64,000 bases of DNA from Gnetum montanum. Its lineage: Eukaryota; Streptophyta; Gnetopsida; Gnetales; Gnetaceae. The stretch spans positions 42,894 through 106,893 of the forward strand of contig MNCI01028283.1 of assembly GCA_015680685.1 (NCBI GenBank). The letters run 5' to 3'. The translations under genes were made by a program, and so were the position numbers. Of the stretch, positions 45,556-58,168 are shown one piece after another. Numbering within the stretch: the stretch's first letter is position 1; the number at the start of each line of letters is the position of its first letter. The notes under the pieces were generated by a model that saw only the letters and a list, made by a program, of their open reading frames with translations, was not told where the DNA came from and did no database searches.

Positions 45556-48230
45556 ATGGCTTCTTCTTGCAGGGACAAATATCCACCACATACTAGTAAA
45601 AATAATAAGAGAAAAGAGGTTGCTAAGACATAGACACCCCAATAATTCTATGTTGTCTACACCCATCCTATACTCTAAATTTCACCTCTGTCCTACATCA
45701 AGATGACTAGCTTTGTTGGAGGGATATGTAGGGCAATATTGTGTTACCTCCTAATTAATTAGTGCCTATAATGCTAATAAATAATCTAATTTACTATGTA
45801 ATTACTAGACTTAATTCAAAATATAAAGTCCAAGATCCTCTTTACAAGCCTCATCATCATACAGATGCCCAACAAAGGAAGGATTGGCAAATGGAAGCAC
45901 GTTATGAGACTTCAACATGTAAGAGGTTATCTATACAATTATTCTTACAAAAAAACAAAGAAGGAAAAGACTTACTTTTGGGAGCTTCCTAAGACACTAA
46001 CTCTCCTCCTTTCTTTGATGGGGAGACCCTTAATCAATGGTTGCAATCAACTATGGACAACCTCGTTGATAGATAAAATGAGTCTTAAGACCATGGGGCC
46101 TTGAAAGATGGTAGCTACAACTAATCATCCAAAGGCAAGAATAATAACAAGCACTAGGATAAAGATAAACACTAGGAATATGATAGGGATCAAAGAACAA
46201 AATCCCATAGGTACTACTTTGGTGTTGATTCTCCTTCTTCTTCATCCTCTTCATCATCCTCATCATTTTACTTCTCCAACTCTAATAGTAGGATCAGAGG
46301 CCATGATAATAAAAATAACAACAAGGATTGAGATGGTTATGAACAATGGGATAGGGATGATCATAGATCCTACAAAAAATAATAGAGACCAGGGGAGGAG
46401 CATCACAGAGAAAGATAGTATAGCAGGACTCATCGTAGACATCATGACCATGATAGGGGTTACCAAGACTATCTTAACTATGATGAGGCTCTATTAGCTA
46501 CAAGGAATGTGTTGAATATTTTAGAGACTATTAGAATCCAAACCAAGCACTTGAAGGATAGTCACATCAAACAGTTGGATATGAATAATATCCTCAAATT
46601 TGAGGAGGGATATAACTCTGATTCATAAAATTATTTTCAAGAATTCCATGATGCATGTGCCTTGTATAATTTTGAAAATGAATGGTAAAGTTGAAATTTT
46701 TCATCAAGATACTTATTAAATAAGGTGAAAGTTAGTACTAGTCCTTAGAATTGGAATCTAGCTACTAATTGTGTATGATACTTGAACTAGTTAATGATAA
46801 ATATCAAACATACTCCAAAGTGTCTAATCTATAGAGGCAAATCCAAGGCTAGAAATAAGGTAATCATGAGTCCTTAAATGTAGCCTTAGAAAGGTACTAT
46901 TCCATATTGCACCAATTCCTAGGCCATGGATAATTTCAATGGGATTAGCTATGTCATATCATAGATGAGCTGAAAACTAAAAGAAGAAGAACTCTTGAGG
47001 CCTATGCCTAAGGGATACTTTCTAAGCTAAGGGTCTATTAGTTCTAAAGGCTCATAGATCAAGTAACCAGAGAGGAAGAAGAGTTGAAGAAATAAGAAAG
47101 TACAAAGGAATACAATAGAGACCCCTTCATTCACAAGAGGGAGCTCTTTTTTTGTGATAACGAGGAGGAGGCACTGCTTGATGAAGTGGTGTAGAGGAAA
47201 ACCTTGTCGATATATAAATCTATTATTGAAATATTGGCCAAGGTAGAAAAGATGTGAAACTCCTTAGAAAAAATTTCGAAACCACTCTAAAGATTACATA
47301 GGAATGTAGAGATCAAGGAGGTAGTATTCATGAATGAAGAAAGAAGAAGGATGCTAAATAGAGATATCAATAATATAAGGGTAAAGCTACAATAGTAAAG
47401 GAGGTTGTAGATTAAGAAACTAATGATGATAGATGTGATGTTTGCCAATACAAACATTCTAAGGTATGATATCCAATATTGTCACACCTATAGGAATATG
47501 GAGTGTATGCTTTGAATCCTAAATTGGCAAAACGACAAGCACCCAAGAGGTTGCATTATTCACAAGGTAACTATTGACAGTAGTTCCACTAATAAGCCTA
47601 ATATTTGAGTGGAGTGCCACCTCAACCTTAAGAGTAGTACCAACAATGGTAGCACCTACAATCATGGGGGATGCCACCTCCAAGGCAGCAATACCCTTAT
47701 CATCAACTAAATCCCTATGGTTACTACATTTAGCAACCAGTATCTTCATGTGACTCTTCTAGTCACATTTTCTTGCCACATCACTATTATCCTCCAAAGT
47801 ACTATAGAATGCCTTCTCAAAGGGAGGAGTCTGCATTTTCTTTCTATCCTCCTCCATACTCACCACTTCTACATCATCACCACCAATAATACCTTTGCTA
47901 CCTACTCCATCTATGCAAGGTGGAATACCTACCTAGCCAAACAAAGAAATGCCACAAGGGTAGTAAACTTATAGCTAGTTCCTTAGCTGAGTGATCTTGA
48001 ATCCAAGCCTCATAAGATGCCAATCTTCAAAACCAAAAATCCCACGAGGCCCTCTCAAACATCTATGACTACTAACTCTATGACTTCAACCTCTAAAATC
48101 CATGTTGAGTAGCCTTCAAACCAAAATGCTTCCCAGCTGCATACTATCATGTTGACCCATGTGATCATAGATTGGATCAAGATTAACCACCTTCCTAGAA
48201 AGAGATTTGATCTTGGGAGTTCCCTTATTT
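45556..48230 (+). pseudogene. gag of El-7
   Basis: ATG at 45,556 gives MASSCRDKYPPHTSKNNKRK. A charged, Ser-rich region follows (HDNKNNNKD, SPSSSSSSSSSF at about 46,225-46,265, HHDHDRGYQ). The gag core is at about 46,480-46,790: LATRNVLNILETI, KQLDMNNILKFEEGYNSDS, EFHDACALYNFENEW. It is collinear with the gags of El-5, El-6 and El-9. The C-terminal half (47,000-48,230) has many stops and rests mainly on position. Confidence 0.7.
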
Positions 48231-49140
48231 ACTTGAAAATAACTAGATATGAATCATGCATGGATCTTATGGATTTAGATTCAAAGTTAAGTTAATTTCT
48301 TAGGAGATTTACAAAGCCTAGAACCTACCTTCCTTGAAAATGAACAACATCAAATTGGAGTTGGTAGACCAATCCATGATTGTTCCTTTAGTATTGGTGG
48401 ATGAAATTGTGACCACTATGACCACTATTTATGGATTGTCCTACGTTGTCAATTTTTTTGGTGTTTCATTTAAAGAACTACAAGGGGTACTTCCCTATCA
48501 TCATGGGAAGAACATTGTTAAGTACCATTGATGCAAGAATGAGGATTTGAGATCTTAGATATTTCCAAGAAAAATGAATTTGGAAAGATAGAGAAGAAGA
48601 GAGTTTCATGCATTTCATACAATGACACATGATGTCATTATGCATAGAGACTATGGATCATTAAAGGCACATCACTTCAGGCATGTAATATGTGTCCAGA
48701 AACTACAAAAATTGAAAGGTTCCCTCACTAAACAAGGGGATACCCAGTGGTTGATAACAAATGATGAAGTTGGTTCAACCATATGCATGGAACCAACTGA
48801 AAGACTCACTAGCTCCTATGCTAAAAGCATGGAAAAATTGGAGCAACTCCATCACAAACTCTATAATGCAAAAAGTGAATTAGATTAAGGAGAGTTGGAG
48901 ATCCATAAGACTTTTAAGAAGGAGCCCAAGTTAAAGGCTCTACCAATAGGAATGGAATATGTAATTCTCAATAATGGGAAGCCAATGATTAGCAATGCTA
49001 CACTTGCTTTGAAATAAAAAAGGAAGCTATTGAAAATGATAAACAAATGGTCAATAGCCTTAGCCTAGTCATACCATGAGCTAACAAGGATTGGTTCTCA
49101 GGTATGCCAACACAAATAATACACAAACTCCTCCATCAAG
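48231..49140 (+). pseudogene. Protease region of El-7
   Basis: A frame with MDLDS near 48,270 occupies the place of the active site, followed by LELVDQSMIVPL (48,334-48,531) and, one frame over, YFPIIMGRTLLSTIDARM near 48,490-48,540, the conserved protease end. The aspartic triad is not intact. RT follows. Confidence 0.55.
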
Positions 49141-49960
49141 CAAAAAAGGCAACTATAGAGACAATTAAACCCATAATATAAGCAAATCATCAGAGAGGAG
49201 ATTGAACAACTTTTCAAAGCTAAGTTCATTCATCCAGTTGTGGATAGAAAGTAGATTAGCCCACTCATTATTATACCAAAAAAGGGAGAAATGGACAATT
49301 TGTAGACTTTTGGTTCTTAAATATGATAACTTACAAAGACCATTTATCATTGTCATTTTTGGACCAAGTGTTAGAAACCATTATGGAACATTGTTATTAT
49401 AGCTTTCTAGATGGTTATAATGGGCTATAACCAAATCTAGATTACAAAAAAGGACTAGGCCAAGACTACATTCATGAGTTCTTGAGGGACATTTGCATAG
49501 AAAATGATGTCCTTTGACCTGTGCAATGCTTCTACCATGTTCCAATGATTGGTACTAAGCATCTTTTAGTAATAGATCGATGGTGGGATAGAATTATTCA
49601 TGGATGAATTCTCTACCTATGGGGTCATTTTTGAGTAAGCCTTGAACTACCTTGAAAACATTCTTTAATGATTTGTGGAGACAAATTTGAGATTCAATTG
49701 GAAAAAAAGCCACTTGATGGTCCAAGAGGGCATTGTCTTAGGACATCAAATTTCAATTAAAGGGATCAATGTAGACCTAAAAAAGTATGTTTCATCCAAG
49801 GAATAACTTGACAACATAAAATAGTAAAATATGTAAGGTCATTTTTGGCCATACTGATTACTATAGGTTCTTCATTGAAAACTTCTCAAAGGTTTCAAAA
49901 CAATTAATGGAGTTTACAATGAAAGATGTATTTTTTGTCTAGACTAGGGAATGCGAGAAT
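49141..49960 (+). pseudogene. Reverse transcriptase of El-7, Athila-like
   Basis: Motifs in order: IREEIEQLFKAKFIHPVVDR, a stop for the usual Trp, SPLIIIPKKG, CYYSFLDGYNG with the first catalytic Asp, FMDEFSTYG at 49,597-49,623, HLMVQEGIVLGHQISIKGIN (about 49,710-49,765) and VRSFLAILITI near 49,840. The catalytic box is FMDE rather than FMDD, as in El-4. Frameshifts and stops are frequent. Confidence 0.8.
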
Positions 49961-50430
49961 GCATTCCAATAATTAAAGTAGAAACGTGTAGAAACTCCAA
50001 TTCTACAAGCACCTAACTAGTTTAGGCCATTCTACATCATGACCAATGTATCAAATTATTCTTTGGGAGCTATGCTCACACAATTGGATGATCAAAAGCA
50101 TTCATACTATATCCACTGTGTAATCAGGAGCATTATGAGTGCACAACTAAACTACACCATTACTAAAAAGAAGCTCATGGTAGTGGTGTATGTCTTAGAG
50201 AAATTTAGGCACTATGTGCTTGGATACCAAGTTTTTGTGCACACCAACCATATTTCTATCTGGTTCCTGATGAATGAACCAAGGTAAGCCCCTGTATCAT
50301 ATGGGGGCTAGTGATCCTTCATGAGTTTGATTTAACAATGGTTAATAAAAAAGGAACCAAGAATGTGGTTATTGACACTTGTCTTGGTTGAGATGGAATA
50401 GCAAAGAGGATGATGGTATGCTACTTATCA
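49961..50430 (+). pseudogene. RNase H of El-7 with all three acids changed
   Basis: The open block 50,039-50,287 shows MTNVSNYSLGAMLTQLDDQK, where CDASDYA is usual (Asp to Asn). It continues ITKKKLMVVVYVLEKFRHYV, where TEKELLAVV is usual (Glu to Lys), and FVHTNHISI, where YTDH is usual (Asp to Asn). Each change needs only G to A on the coding strand. The domain lies between RT and integrase. Confidence 0.8.
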
Positions 50431-51850
50431 ATTTTTTTATGAACTCCTCTTTGCTAATGCTATTGATATTCAAGGTTTCAAAGGGAAAAACTAGTATGAT
50501 CACATCCTTTCCTATCCACTCTTCTAGGAGATGCCACAAGAGTGGGACAATAAAAGAAACAAAAGCATCTTCATTAGGTGAAGCACTTCATGGAAATCAA
50601 AGGCAACCTTTACAAGAGTTACATAGATGACCTAGCACAATGGTGTGTTCCCAATGAAGATCAACTTCTAGTAATCCAGGATGCCCACAAAGGTCCTCCT
50701 TTAATGATCAACTTCTAGTAATCCAGGATGCAACTATTTAGGAAGGAGGATGATCATTAAGATCCTCATGATAAGGTATTATTGGGCCATGACCTTCTGG
50801 GATGTCCATAGCTTCCATTCCTATGATAGGTGCCAACATGATGGAGGGATGACCATGCAAATGGAAGAATCTCAATAGTGGATTTAACCTCTCAAACCTT
50901 TTAAGTTTTGGGGGATTGACTTCATGGGACCCATCAACCCCATGTTAAATAGAGAGGCATAAATCATTTGGTAGTTGACTATTGTACCAAGTGGATTAAA
51001 GCCACTACCATCACCAACTATTCATCTTCTATGGTGGTATGATTTGTATAAAAAATGTTATAAAAAGGTTTCGTATGCCATGGGCACTAATTTCAAATAA
51101 TGGAACACATTTCATGGGTGCCACTTTTCAAAAACTCATGCAACACTTGGGGGTTGAACATAAACTATCAACTCCATATCACCCTTAAGCCAACATTCAA
51201 GCTAAGGTTACCAATAGGGAAATCACAAAAATACTAACACACATAGTTAGTAAATATAGGAAGGACTAGAGCAATAAACTTAATGATGCTCTTTGGGCTT
51301 ATCATTCAACATGGAAACTTCCTATTAGATATTCTCCCTATGAGTTAGTGTATAGGAAAATCCCAACTCTTCCCATCCAAATAGAGCTCTTTACACATTC
51401 AATGGCCTATGACCTTGATCTAGATTTAAGGCTAGCCCAAAGAAAAAAATTTATGAACCTCAAAATGCCAAATAAAAATTAATTAGTAGTCATATTATTA
51501 AATGAAGTGTACAAGGCACACAATAAGCAACACCATGATCTTAGAATAATAAAAGTAAAATTTCAACTATGAGATAAGGTGCTCTACTGAAACACCATGC
51601 ATGTACCTCAATGTACAAAATTTCAAATGCTATGGGAGATCCCTTACATTATACATGAAACTTTTCCATTTGGGACCATGATGATCTACCACCCTGCTAC
51701 CCCAAACAAAAGATTATTGGCTCTCATGAAACAAATTAAACCTTTTCTAGAGACAAGAACCACTAGTAGTAATAACACCTTAATTGATGACCAAGTACAC
51801 TTAATCTTTTAGATCTCTCCCTTCCAACTCAATCATGGGAAAGACGGTCA
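50431..51850 (+). pseudogene. Integrase of El-7, catalytic triad lost
   Basis: Zinc-region remnant near 50,780-50,830 (RYYWAMTFWDVHSFHSYDRC). The core has FWGIDFMGPINPM with the first Asp kept (about 50,905-50,945), then ISNNGTHFMG (about 51,090; Asp to Asn) and QAKVTNREI (about 51,200; Glu to Lys). Next is LNDALWAYHSTWKLPIRYSP, and the C-terminal part with DKVLY, IIHETFPFGTMMI near 51,650-51,690. Coding ends near 51,810. The order and motifs are typical of Athila integrase. Confidence 0.8.
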
Positions 51851-53207
51851 TCCATGTTAACATCTTGTAGTGGATCCTGAGTTTTTCAACTATTTTTTTT
51901 ACATCATTCTTTATAATTTTTTCGTTTTCTTGGATATTTTGCAATTTATTTTATATTTTTCCTTATTTGAATTTTCCTACATATATTTTTGTTCTTTATT
52001 ACCATTACAACTTTAGTGTCAAATATAGCTGCTAATTAATGGTGATTAAATTAATTACCTAGTGATTGGATTTCATTATTGAATTTTAACATTAAGTAAT
52101 TGGACATTTGATTTCTCATGATATTAGGCAATCAGGTAACATCATCCACCCATTTCACTCAACTCCATGGTGTTCTCTCATTTTGAAAGCATGAGGTCCT
52201 TTCTTGATAACAACTCATAATGAACCCATGACCTCAGTACTTTCCAAACCTTGATCAAATTAAGTGAAATTGAGAAGGGTGTGGCCTTAAGGGAACTTGT
52301 CATATTTTGTACCTATATACAATCTATATTTTTATGGGTATTCTCATCAATCCCTAATCATTCCTAATGTTAATCAATCTCTTTGTATGGTGTGGTTCCC
52401 ATAAAAAAATGTGAGAATTCGAAGAACATCCCTTAGCTGAAATAATGGCCTACAAGCATTAGTTATTGGACTAGAAAGATATGTTACCCATGCCTAAAGG
52501 CACTCCTTTAATGAATTTCCTCTTAATTCCTTAACTCTCATTTCTTCTCTATCTAGAATGATGGATGATCTTTGGGAGTGTTCATGAACTCTCAAGGGTC
52601 AAATAGTCTAAATGTGCCAATGCAAAGTCACTAGAAGTGGATGGTCTTAATTCTCAATAAGGATGGAACAATATCAGGTCATATTAATCATGAAAATCCA
52701 CAAAGGACTTCATGTGACTAGGACGAAAGACTTCATTACCATCCTTCCTCTCATCATTGATTCTCCCCATCTACCACCTCACTAACTTTTATCATGATTA
52801 ATCAATGGAACCATTTTAGTATGTCTTGATTCTTTAATGAGTTGTTGTATGATTCAATTTTTAACAATTCATGGCCATTAATCACTTTGGGTGCCCATGA
52901 ACTCCTAAGTATGAGGCATGAAAGGGCATTAAGGACATGATCTTGCTATGGGAAGGACTTAGTTTCATACTTCTTGGTTTAGTTGGTTAAACTTCCTATC
53001 TCATAGTTATTTTTCCCTCAAATCCATTATTTTCTACCTTGGAAAATCAATCAAATTCCATCTAAATCTCCTTTCCCCAACTTAATTTCAAGCCCTATTC
53101 AATAATTTTCCCTTACTCTAGGCTTTTCTAGCTTTTTTTGGACTCTAATTTCATCACCAAAATCTTCCCCAACACTTAGTATTTTATTGTGCAAAATTGT
53201 TTTAATA
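51851..53207 (+). other. Post-pol spacer of El-7
   Basis: No coding seen. 52,150-52,600 is collinear with 21,412-21,875 of El-3; 52,600-53,880 has no counterpart there. Confidence 0.5.
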
Positions 53208-53460
53208 GGCTATGTCAATGCATCCTCGTTGACATATCCTAATGTGTCGACACATCTCCTTCGATGCATCGCCATCAACACAAAAAAAAAGTCTATAAAT
53301 ATGCAACCACACTTAGCCATTTTTGCACATTTGCATCACAATGGTATGGGACGTTTTGCATTTTTCTAACCCCAAAGCACCTTTCAAGAACTATAACTTG
53401 CAGACCACTTGTCCTATTTAACTCATTCTTTGACCATCTAGGTACCGAAGGTAAGCTTTA
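53208..53460 (+). promoter_or_regulatory. U3-like promoter module before the extra ORF of El-7
   Basis: Contains CGATGCATCG and TGTCGACACA palindromes followed by TATAAATATGC at 53,294, the same architecture as the LTR promoters. A strong splice donor context GAAG/GTAAGC lies at 53,450/53,451. The extra ORF starts 290 bp further. Function inferred. Confidence 0.4.
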
Positions 53461-53741
53461 CATCATGGATGCCACAAATCCATGGTTTATGATAGAAACT
53501 TTTTGAAAATTTTCCAACTTGCTAGCATTTAACTAATAAAATAATATTAAAATTACTATCTATAGCAAGTTAAACCTCATCAAAAAACTCTGGTAGCTAA
53601 ATGAATAAAATTTTAATACAATAATCAATGTGCCATGATCACAACTAACCTAAGTGTAACTTACCTAGAAGAAGAAAGGTATCAATAGCATTAAAAATTT
53701 ACACATTAAACACTAATCCATAGCTATGTTTGTGATCACAA

Positions 53742-56550
53742 ATGGCACCAAAGAGGGAACCACAAGGTGAAGGACCATCCAAACCAAGGGAGAAGTGACC
53801 AAGAGGAGAAATGGACCAGCAGCCATAATAGCCCCAAAAAAAAGAGGCCAAAAACCATGCAATGGGATCTCTTCAGGAGGACATTGAAGTAGAGTCTATC
53901 TACCAAATTCCCATAATAAAGATTGGCCAGTCACAGAAGGATGAGGTCCTAAGGACTAGGCCTAATCTATAGGTCATACTATCTAAGGCCTATGTAGAAC
54001 AAATTCATTCCAAGGAGGTCCAAAATTTGGTTCTTTAAGATATTAACTTTGGTCCCTTCTTAGACTTGGCATTAGAGAAAGTCTGCACAAAATTGTAGGG
54101 GTCTCCCATGTGGCCCATTCTCTCTTTGAGTGGAGACTGGTACATGGGATAAATCTATCTCTTCTAGAATAATTGATAAGGAGATGCCACGATGAAGATA
54201 AAATACGTAACTATCTCCTACTTAGTTGAGGCCCTCAACTTGCCTAACATAGGGGCAACATTAACAGAAATCGTAACTCAAGCAAGCATAGATGCAAAAA
54301 AGTAATGGATTCAACTATCTATAAGGCAGATTGTAAGAAGTATAGTGCACTCACTAAGGCAAAGAGAGTCTATTTTAAGATAGTAGCATATCACTAAAAC
54401 CCAACAGTGAGGCCCAAAAAGGAGAATGCCTTCTCCACTTATGCATGTGTTGCTATAAGTAGCAAGTTCCCTATCAACCTTTCTCAACTTTTCTTTATCA
54501 AGATAGAAAAGCACTTCAAAGAGAATGAGGGAGGGAGAAAAACACTTCTCTTCCCATCCATAATCTACAAACTCTATAGAAGAGGAGGCATAGCCCAGTA
54601 TGCCAACAACTTGCTCCATCATACTCCTCTTACATCATGGCAAGAGATAATGAAGGGAAAGATACCTACCAAGCTACTAGAGAAGGAGTGGCCATCACCA
54701 CCACCTACCAGTGATACCTACCATAGCTGTTAAGCATGTGAGAAAACTTTGTGAATAGTTGTTGCAACAACAACAAGGAGAGGCAAGTGGGGGAGAGCCA
54801 TCAATCTATCGACCAGCGTTGGGCCACCTAAATGAAGTTACTAGGACTATCAGCTAGCTAGAGAAGATTATCCCATTACTTTCTACCCAATGCATGTAGG
54901 CACCCACAAGAATGAATCAAAGTGCTCAAGAAGTTACAGTGTTCATCCCTAGATAGTGAGAGTTTCCAAAAAATATATGGGAATACTATAACTTTCTTAG
55001 TGTGCTTGGAGGAAGGTGATGGAGCTACTATCTTGCCAATGCAGCATCATGGATAAGAAATGATAGCGAAACTAGTGGCAAATCAGGTGGCTATGTGTTA
55101 AACTCTCCTATGATAGCCATGCCTAACATAGTTATCCTTAAATATGTATAGGCTTCTACAAAAGTAGGAAGTGGACAATTAAGCATAGCCCAACACAAGG
55201 AGGTGTTGAACTAGCTAGTGGGAACTAGGCAACTACTTCCAAAGGTCTTTGATCTTCTAGAAGAGATCACTACTACCTAGTCAAAGCTACTCAAGATGAA
55301 GGGCAAGCTCATCATTATTATTTCCACCACCAAAAACCATTGGTTAGCTACTAATGTTGTGAAATTAATGGTTTGACTAGCTGGCCTTGCCATTCTTAAC
55401 TAACCCATCATAAGAAATGAAGCTTTTCTATAGCTTTAGCACAAACTTAGGAAGGCTAAGAGTGCCAAGGAGATGGTAGTCTTCAATTTCTTCTTATTAA
55501 GAGCTCTTGTCATCAACACTAATAAGGAATTGACACAAGTTTGCAAGGAGAACTTGGTCCTCACAAAGAACATTCATCGCCTACAAAATGTCGAGGTGCA
55601 AAAGACCAAATGGTTAAATTTTAAAGATAATATCAAGAGAAAATTGCCAAGGTAAGATTTGAGAAGATTGGTAAAAAAGAATCATAATCTCTACATGGAG
55701 AAATTGTGAGCACATTACCAAAAGATAGCCATCAAGGTAGGTTCTTGGAAAAATGAGGTAGTGAAATTTAAACATGTCAAGAATCACTACAGGGACCAAG
55801 TGAGGCTCCTTAAAAGAAGTTAATGAAAAAGAAATTCAACTAGCTATGGTGATGATGAATGAGGACCTCTAGCAACTTCAATAGAGAGATGATGTATGGT
55901 AGTCAATCTTTAATGGCTTGAATGCCTACAATAAAGTAGAAATCCACCTAAAGGAGTTATAGATAAAGGAGATGATGAAGTACATGAAGCTTGCCAACTT
56001 CTAATATGTAAACTTGGTGATGTTAATAGTAGGGAGGCCATGGATAGAGCTTGAAAAATAGGTTTTCAACTTGTACCTTATTTACAAGGTCAAGTTCAAG
56101 CATCATAAAGAGACGAAACAAAAGTTGAAGATAGCCAATGTAGAGCTCGCAGTTCTTAGGAGCCAATTCACAAACCAACAATCAGTTGTTGGGAATTTGG
56201 CCAGAAAAAATGAATGACTACCATGAGCTAATGAACCTAGTAAAGATGTTCAATATTGAATAGAAACAATTTGTACCATGGTTTCTCAACATCAAGGAGT
56301 TGTTTTCAGTAATGCCCTATTTGTGGGATGTCCCTATACTAGCCCACATTGGTGAATCTACATGGACTATGTATGATCCATGGAGTAAAGAGGAAAACAT
56401 GAAAGCATTGTTGGATGCTTTCCATCTTTTAGAAAAAGTAGTAGCTATTGCAAGATAGCCTTAGCCTCAACCACTACTACCACCACAAGTGCTAGAGCCT
56501 AGTGAAGGTCCTTCAACATCCTAGGAACCTCCATCTCCTAGCACTATCTA
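53742..56550 (+). pseudogene. Extra ORF of El-7 (env position), function unknown
   Basis: ATG at 53,742 starts MAPKREPQGEGPSKPREK. One frame holds for about 650 nt despite about 13 stops, most TAG/TAA where the El-3 copy or context suggests Gln. Then, after a one-base shift, the open block 54,407-54,733 has AFSTYACVAISSKFPINLSQ, FFIKIEKHFKENEGGRKTLL and FPSIIYKLYRRGGIAQYANN. A Lys/Glu-rich coiled-coil-like part follows (about 55,200-56,450), ending in a Pro/Gln tail (QPQPQPLLPPQVLEPSEGPS). The core resembles the plant transposon protein domain found next to many plant Ty3 elements. No signal peptide or membrane segment is visible, so an envelope function is not supported. Confidence 0.6.
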
Positions 56551-56751
56551 ATCTTCATCTTACCTTTAGCAACTAGAGGATTCCTGGAATCCTTTTTGTA
56601 AGGGTATGTAATTTTTTTGTCAAGGACACACATTTTTGTAATTTTGTACATATCGACATTAAAGTTAGTCAATCAGTAATCCCATACCTTTCCAATTTCG
56701 TAAGAAGCTCAATTCTACTTTTGTTCATTCGAGGATAAGTTTTTACTTAGC

Positions 56752-56764
56752 CATGGGGGTATAA
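56752..56764 (+). other. Polypurine tract of El-7
   Basis: CATGGGGGTATAA directly before the 3' LTR; same core as in El-5, El-6 and El-9. Confidence 0.7.
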
Positions 56765-56884
56765 TAAATCATTCAACTAGCTACATTGATGGGCATGCAT
56801 GGATGTAGCCCCATCAACATAGCCTTGTCAATGTCACTCCATCACTACATGGTTTGATAGATTGATGCAATGTCATATCACACC

Positions 56885-56892
56885 TATATAAA
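56885..56892 (+). promoter_or_regulatory. TATA box in El-7 3' LTR
   Basis: TATATAAA, same offset as in the 5' LTR. Confidence 0.5.
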
Positions 56893-57068
56893 TATGAATA
56901 CCCACCATATTTATGGCATGTTATGTTAATAGCATAGTTGAGGTCTTGTAGTTTTCTTAACCCAAAGTTAGAATATTTTCTGAGTGCCCACAATAGGACT
57001 TCAAAGAATTATATAGATATTTATTCAAACATCATTGTACCTAGATACTTTGATGTGACAATAATAAA

Positions 57069-58168
57069 TGTTGACCTTTTGGTATGTCAAAACCTTAAGG
57101 AAAATGGAGAACATAGAATGATGTGGAATTTGATGTATTATAGGGCTTGAATAAGGACTTAATAAGAGAGATCCACAAAGATATATCAAAGTAGAGACTA
57201 CAAGGACTCAAGGGAGAATGGACAAGCATGGATAAAGATGAAGGCTATGAGTCAAATGAAGATGCTCCAATGATCAAGAGGAAGCTTCAAAATCAAAGTT
57301 CACAAGTTGAGAAGATGTCTCTTAGAAGTAGAAGACATCTTGGCCAAAGTGAAGTTGACTTCAAGAAGACATCTTCTAAAAATAGGAGACATCGTCTTTC
57401 AAGACAATACATCTCCATAGATATGTCCTAATTTTAAAAGAAACATCTCCCCAAAATTAAAGTCATTTTCAAAGAGATGTCTCAATCTCAAAGGAGACGT
57501 CCACACTAGTTGTTAGATAGCCATTGCATGAATTTCGAGATGATTTCGAAAACTTTGAGGCTATAAGAAAACTTCATTTTATTGTGTATAGTCTAAGTGT
57601 TGTGCATGAATTATCATTATCAAACTAATTATTATATATTGTACTTGTGTACTTCATTTGTAAAATCATTTGCTTAATTGATTGTTGAGATGTGCTTCAA
57701 AGTACAAGGATTTGTAAAGTGAGTTACATTCTTTCTTTGTGTTTTATGTTTCTCTCTTGTTTCCTTGCTGAGGCTAATGTGCTTCTTATAAGGCATCATA
57801 ATTGAGCTTTTTGAGATCCTACAGGATTGAGTGTTTGTGCAGTGTCAAAACACTCTGAAGCTGAGCTCAATTTGTAAAGGTTGTGGGATCCTTAAAACCA
57901 TATTCTAAGCTTGTTGGAACCTTGTAGGGCTAAGTGGTTTCCCATAAATAAAAACACTCTAGAGTGAAGTTTAGAACTTGTATAGGGTATGGTATCCTTC
58001 AAATTGCATTTTAGAGAAACAAAGTCTAGAGGTGTACAAGGAATCTACCCTTCTAGTGTGGATTACCCAAGTTGGGGAACCACATTAAATTTTGTTATGG
58101 TTTTTGTGGCTATTAAATTTTGTTTTGAAAAACTTATTCATCACCCCCTTCTAAGTTCTTGATCCTCA
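57069..58168 (+). mobile_element. El-8: solo LTR, probably copia type, with perfect target duplication
   Basis: 1,100 bp from TGTTGACC to GATCCTCA. The flanks are ATAAA (57,064-57,068) and ATAAA (58,169-58,173), and the El-7 5' LTR has one ATAAA there. The 3' end reads TTCATCACCCCCTTCTAAG, the pyrimidine/C-rich ending often seen before the PBS in plant copia LTRs. The first third has at least eight copies of GACATCT or its complement AGATGTC. No coding. Confidence 0.8.

Noticed and set aside
45413-51850. Strand-specific cDNA hypermutation in El-7
   Set aside because: Catalytic losses are G-to-A, but Gln-to-stop changes (C-to-T) are also common, so decay on both strands explains the data.
53742-56550. 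Envelope glycoprotein
   Set aside because: Only the position fits; no signal peptide, cleavage site or membrane helix is visible and the protein is highly charged.
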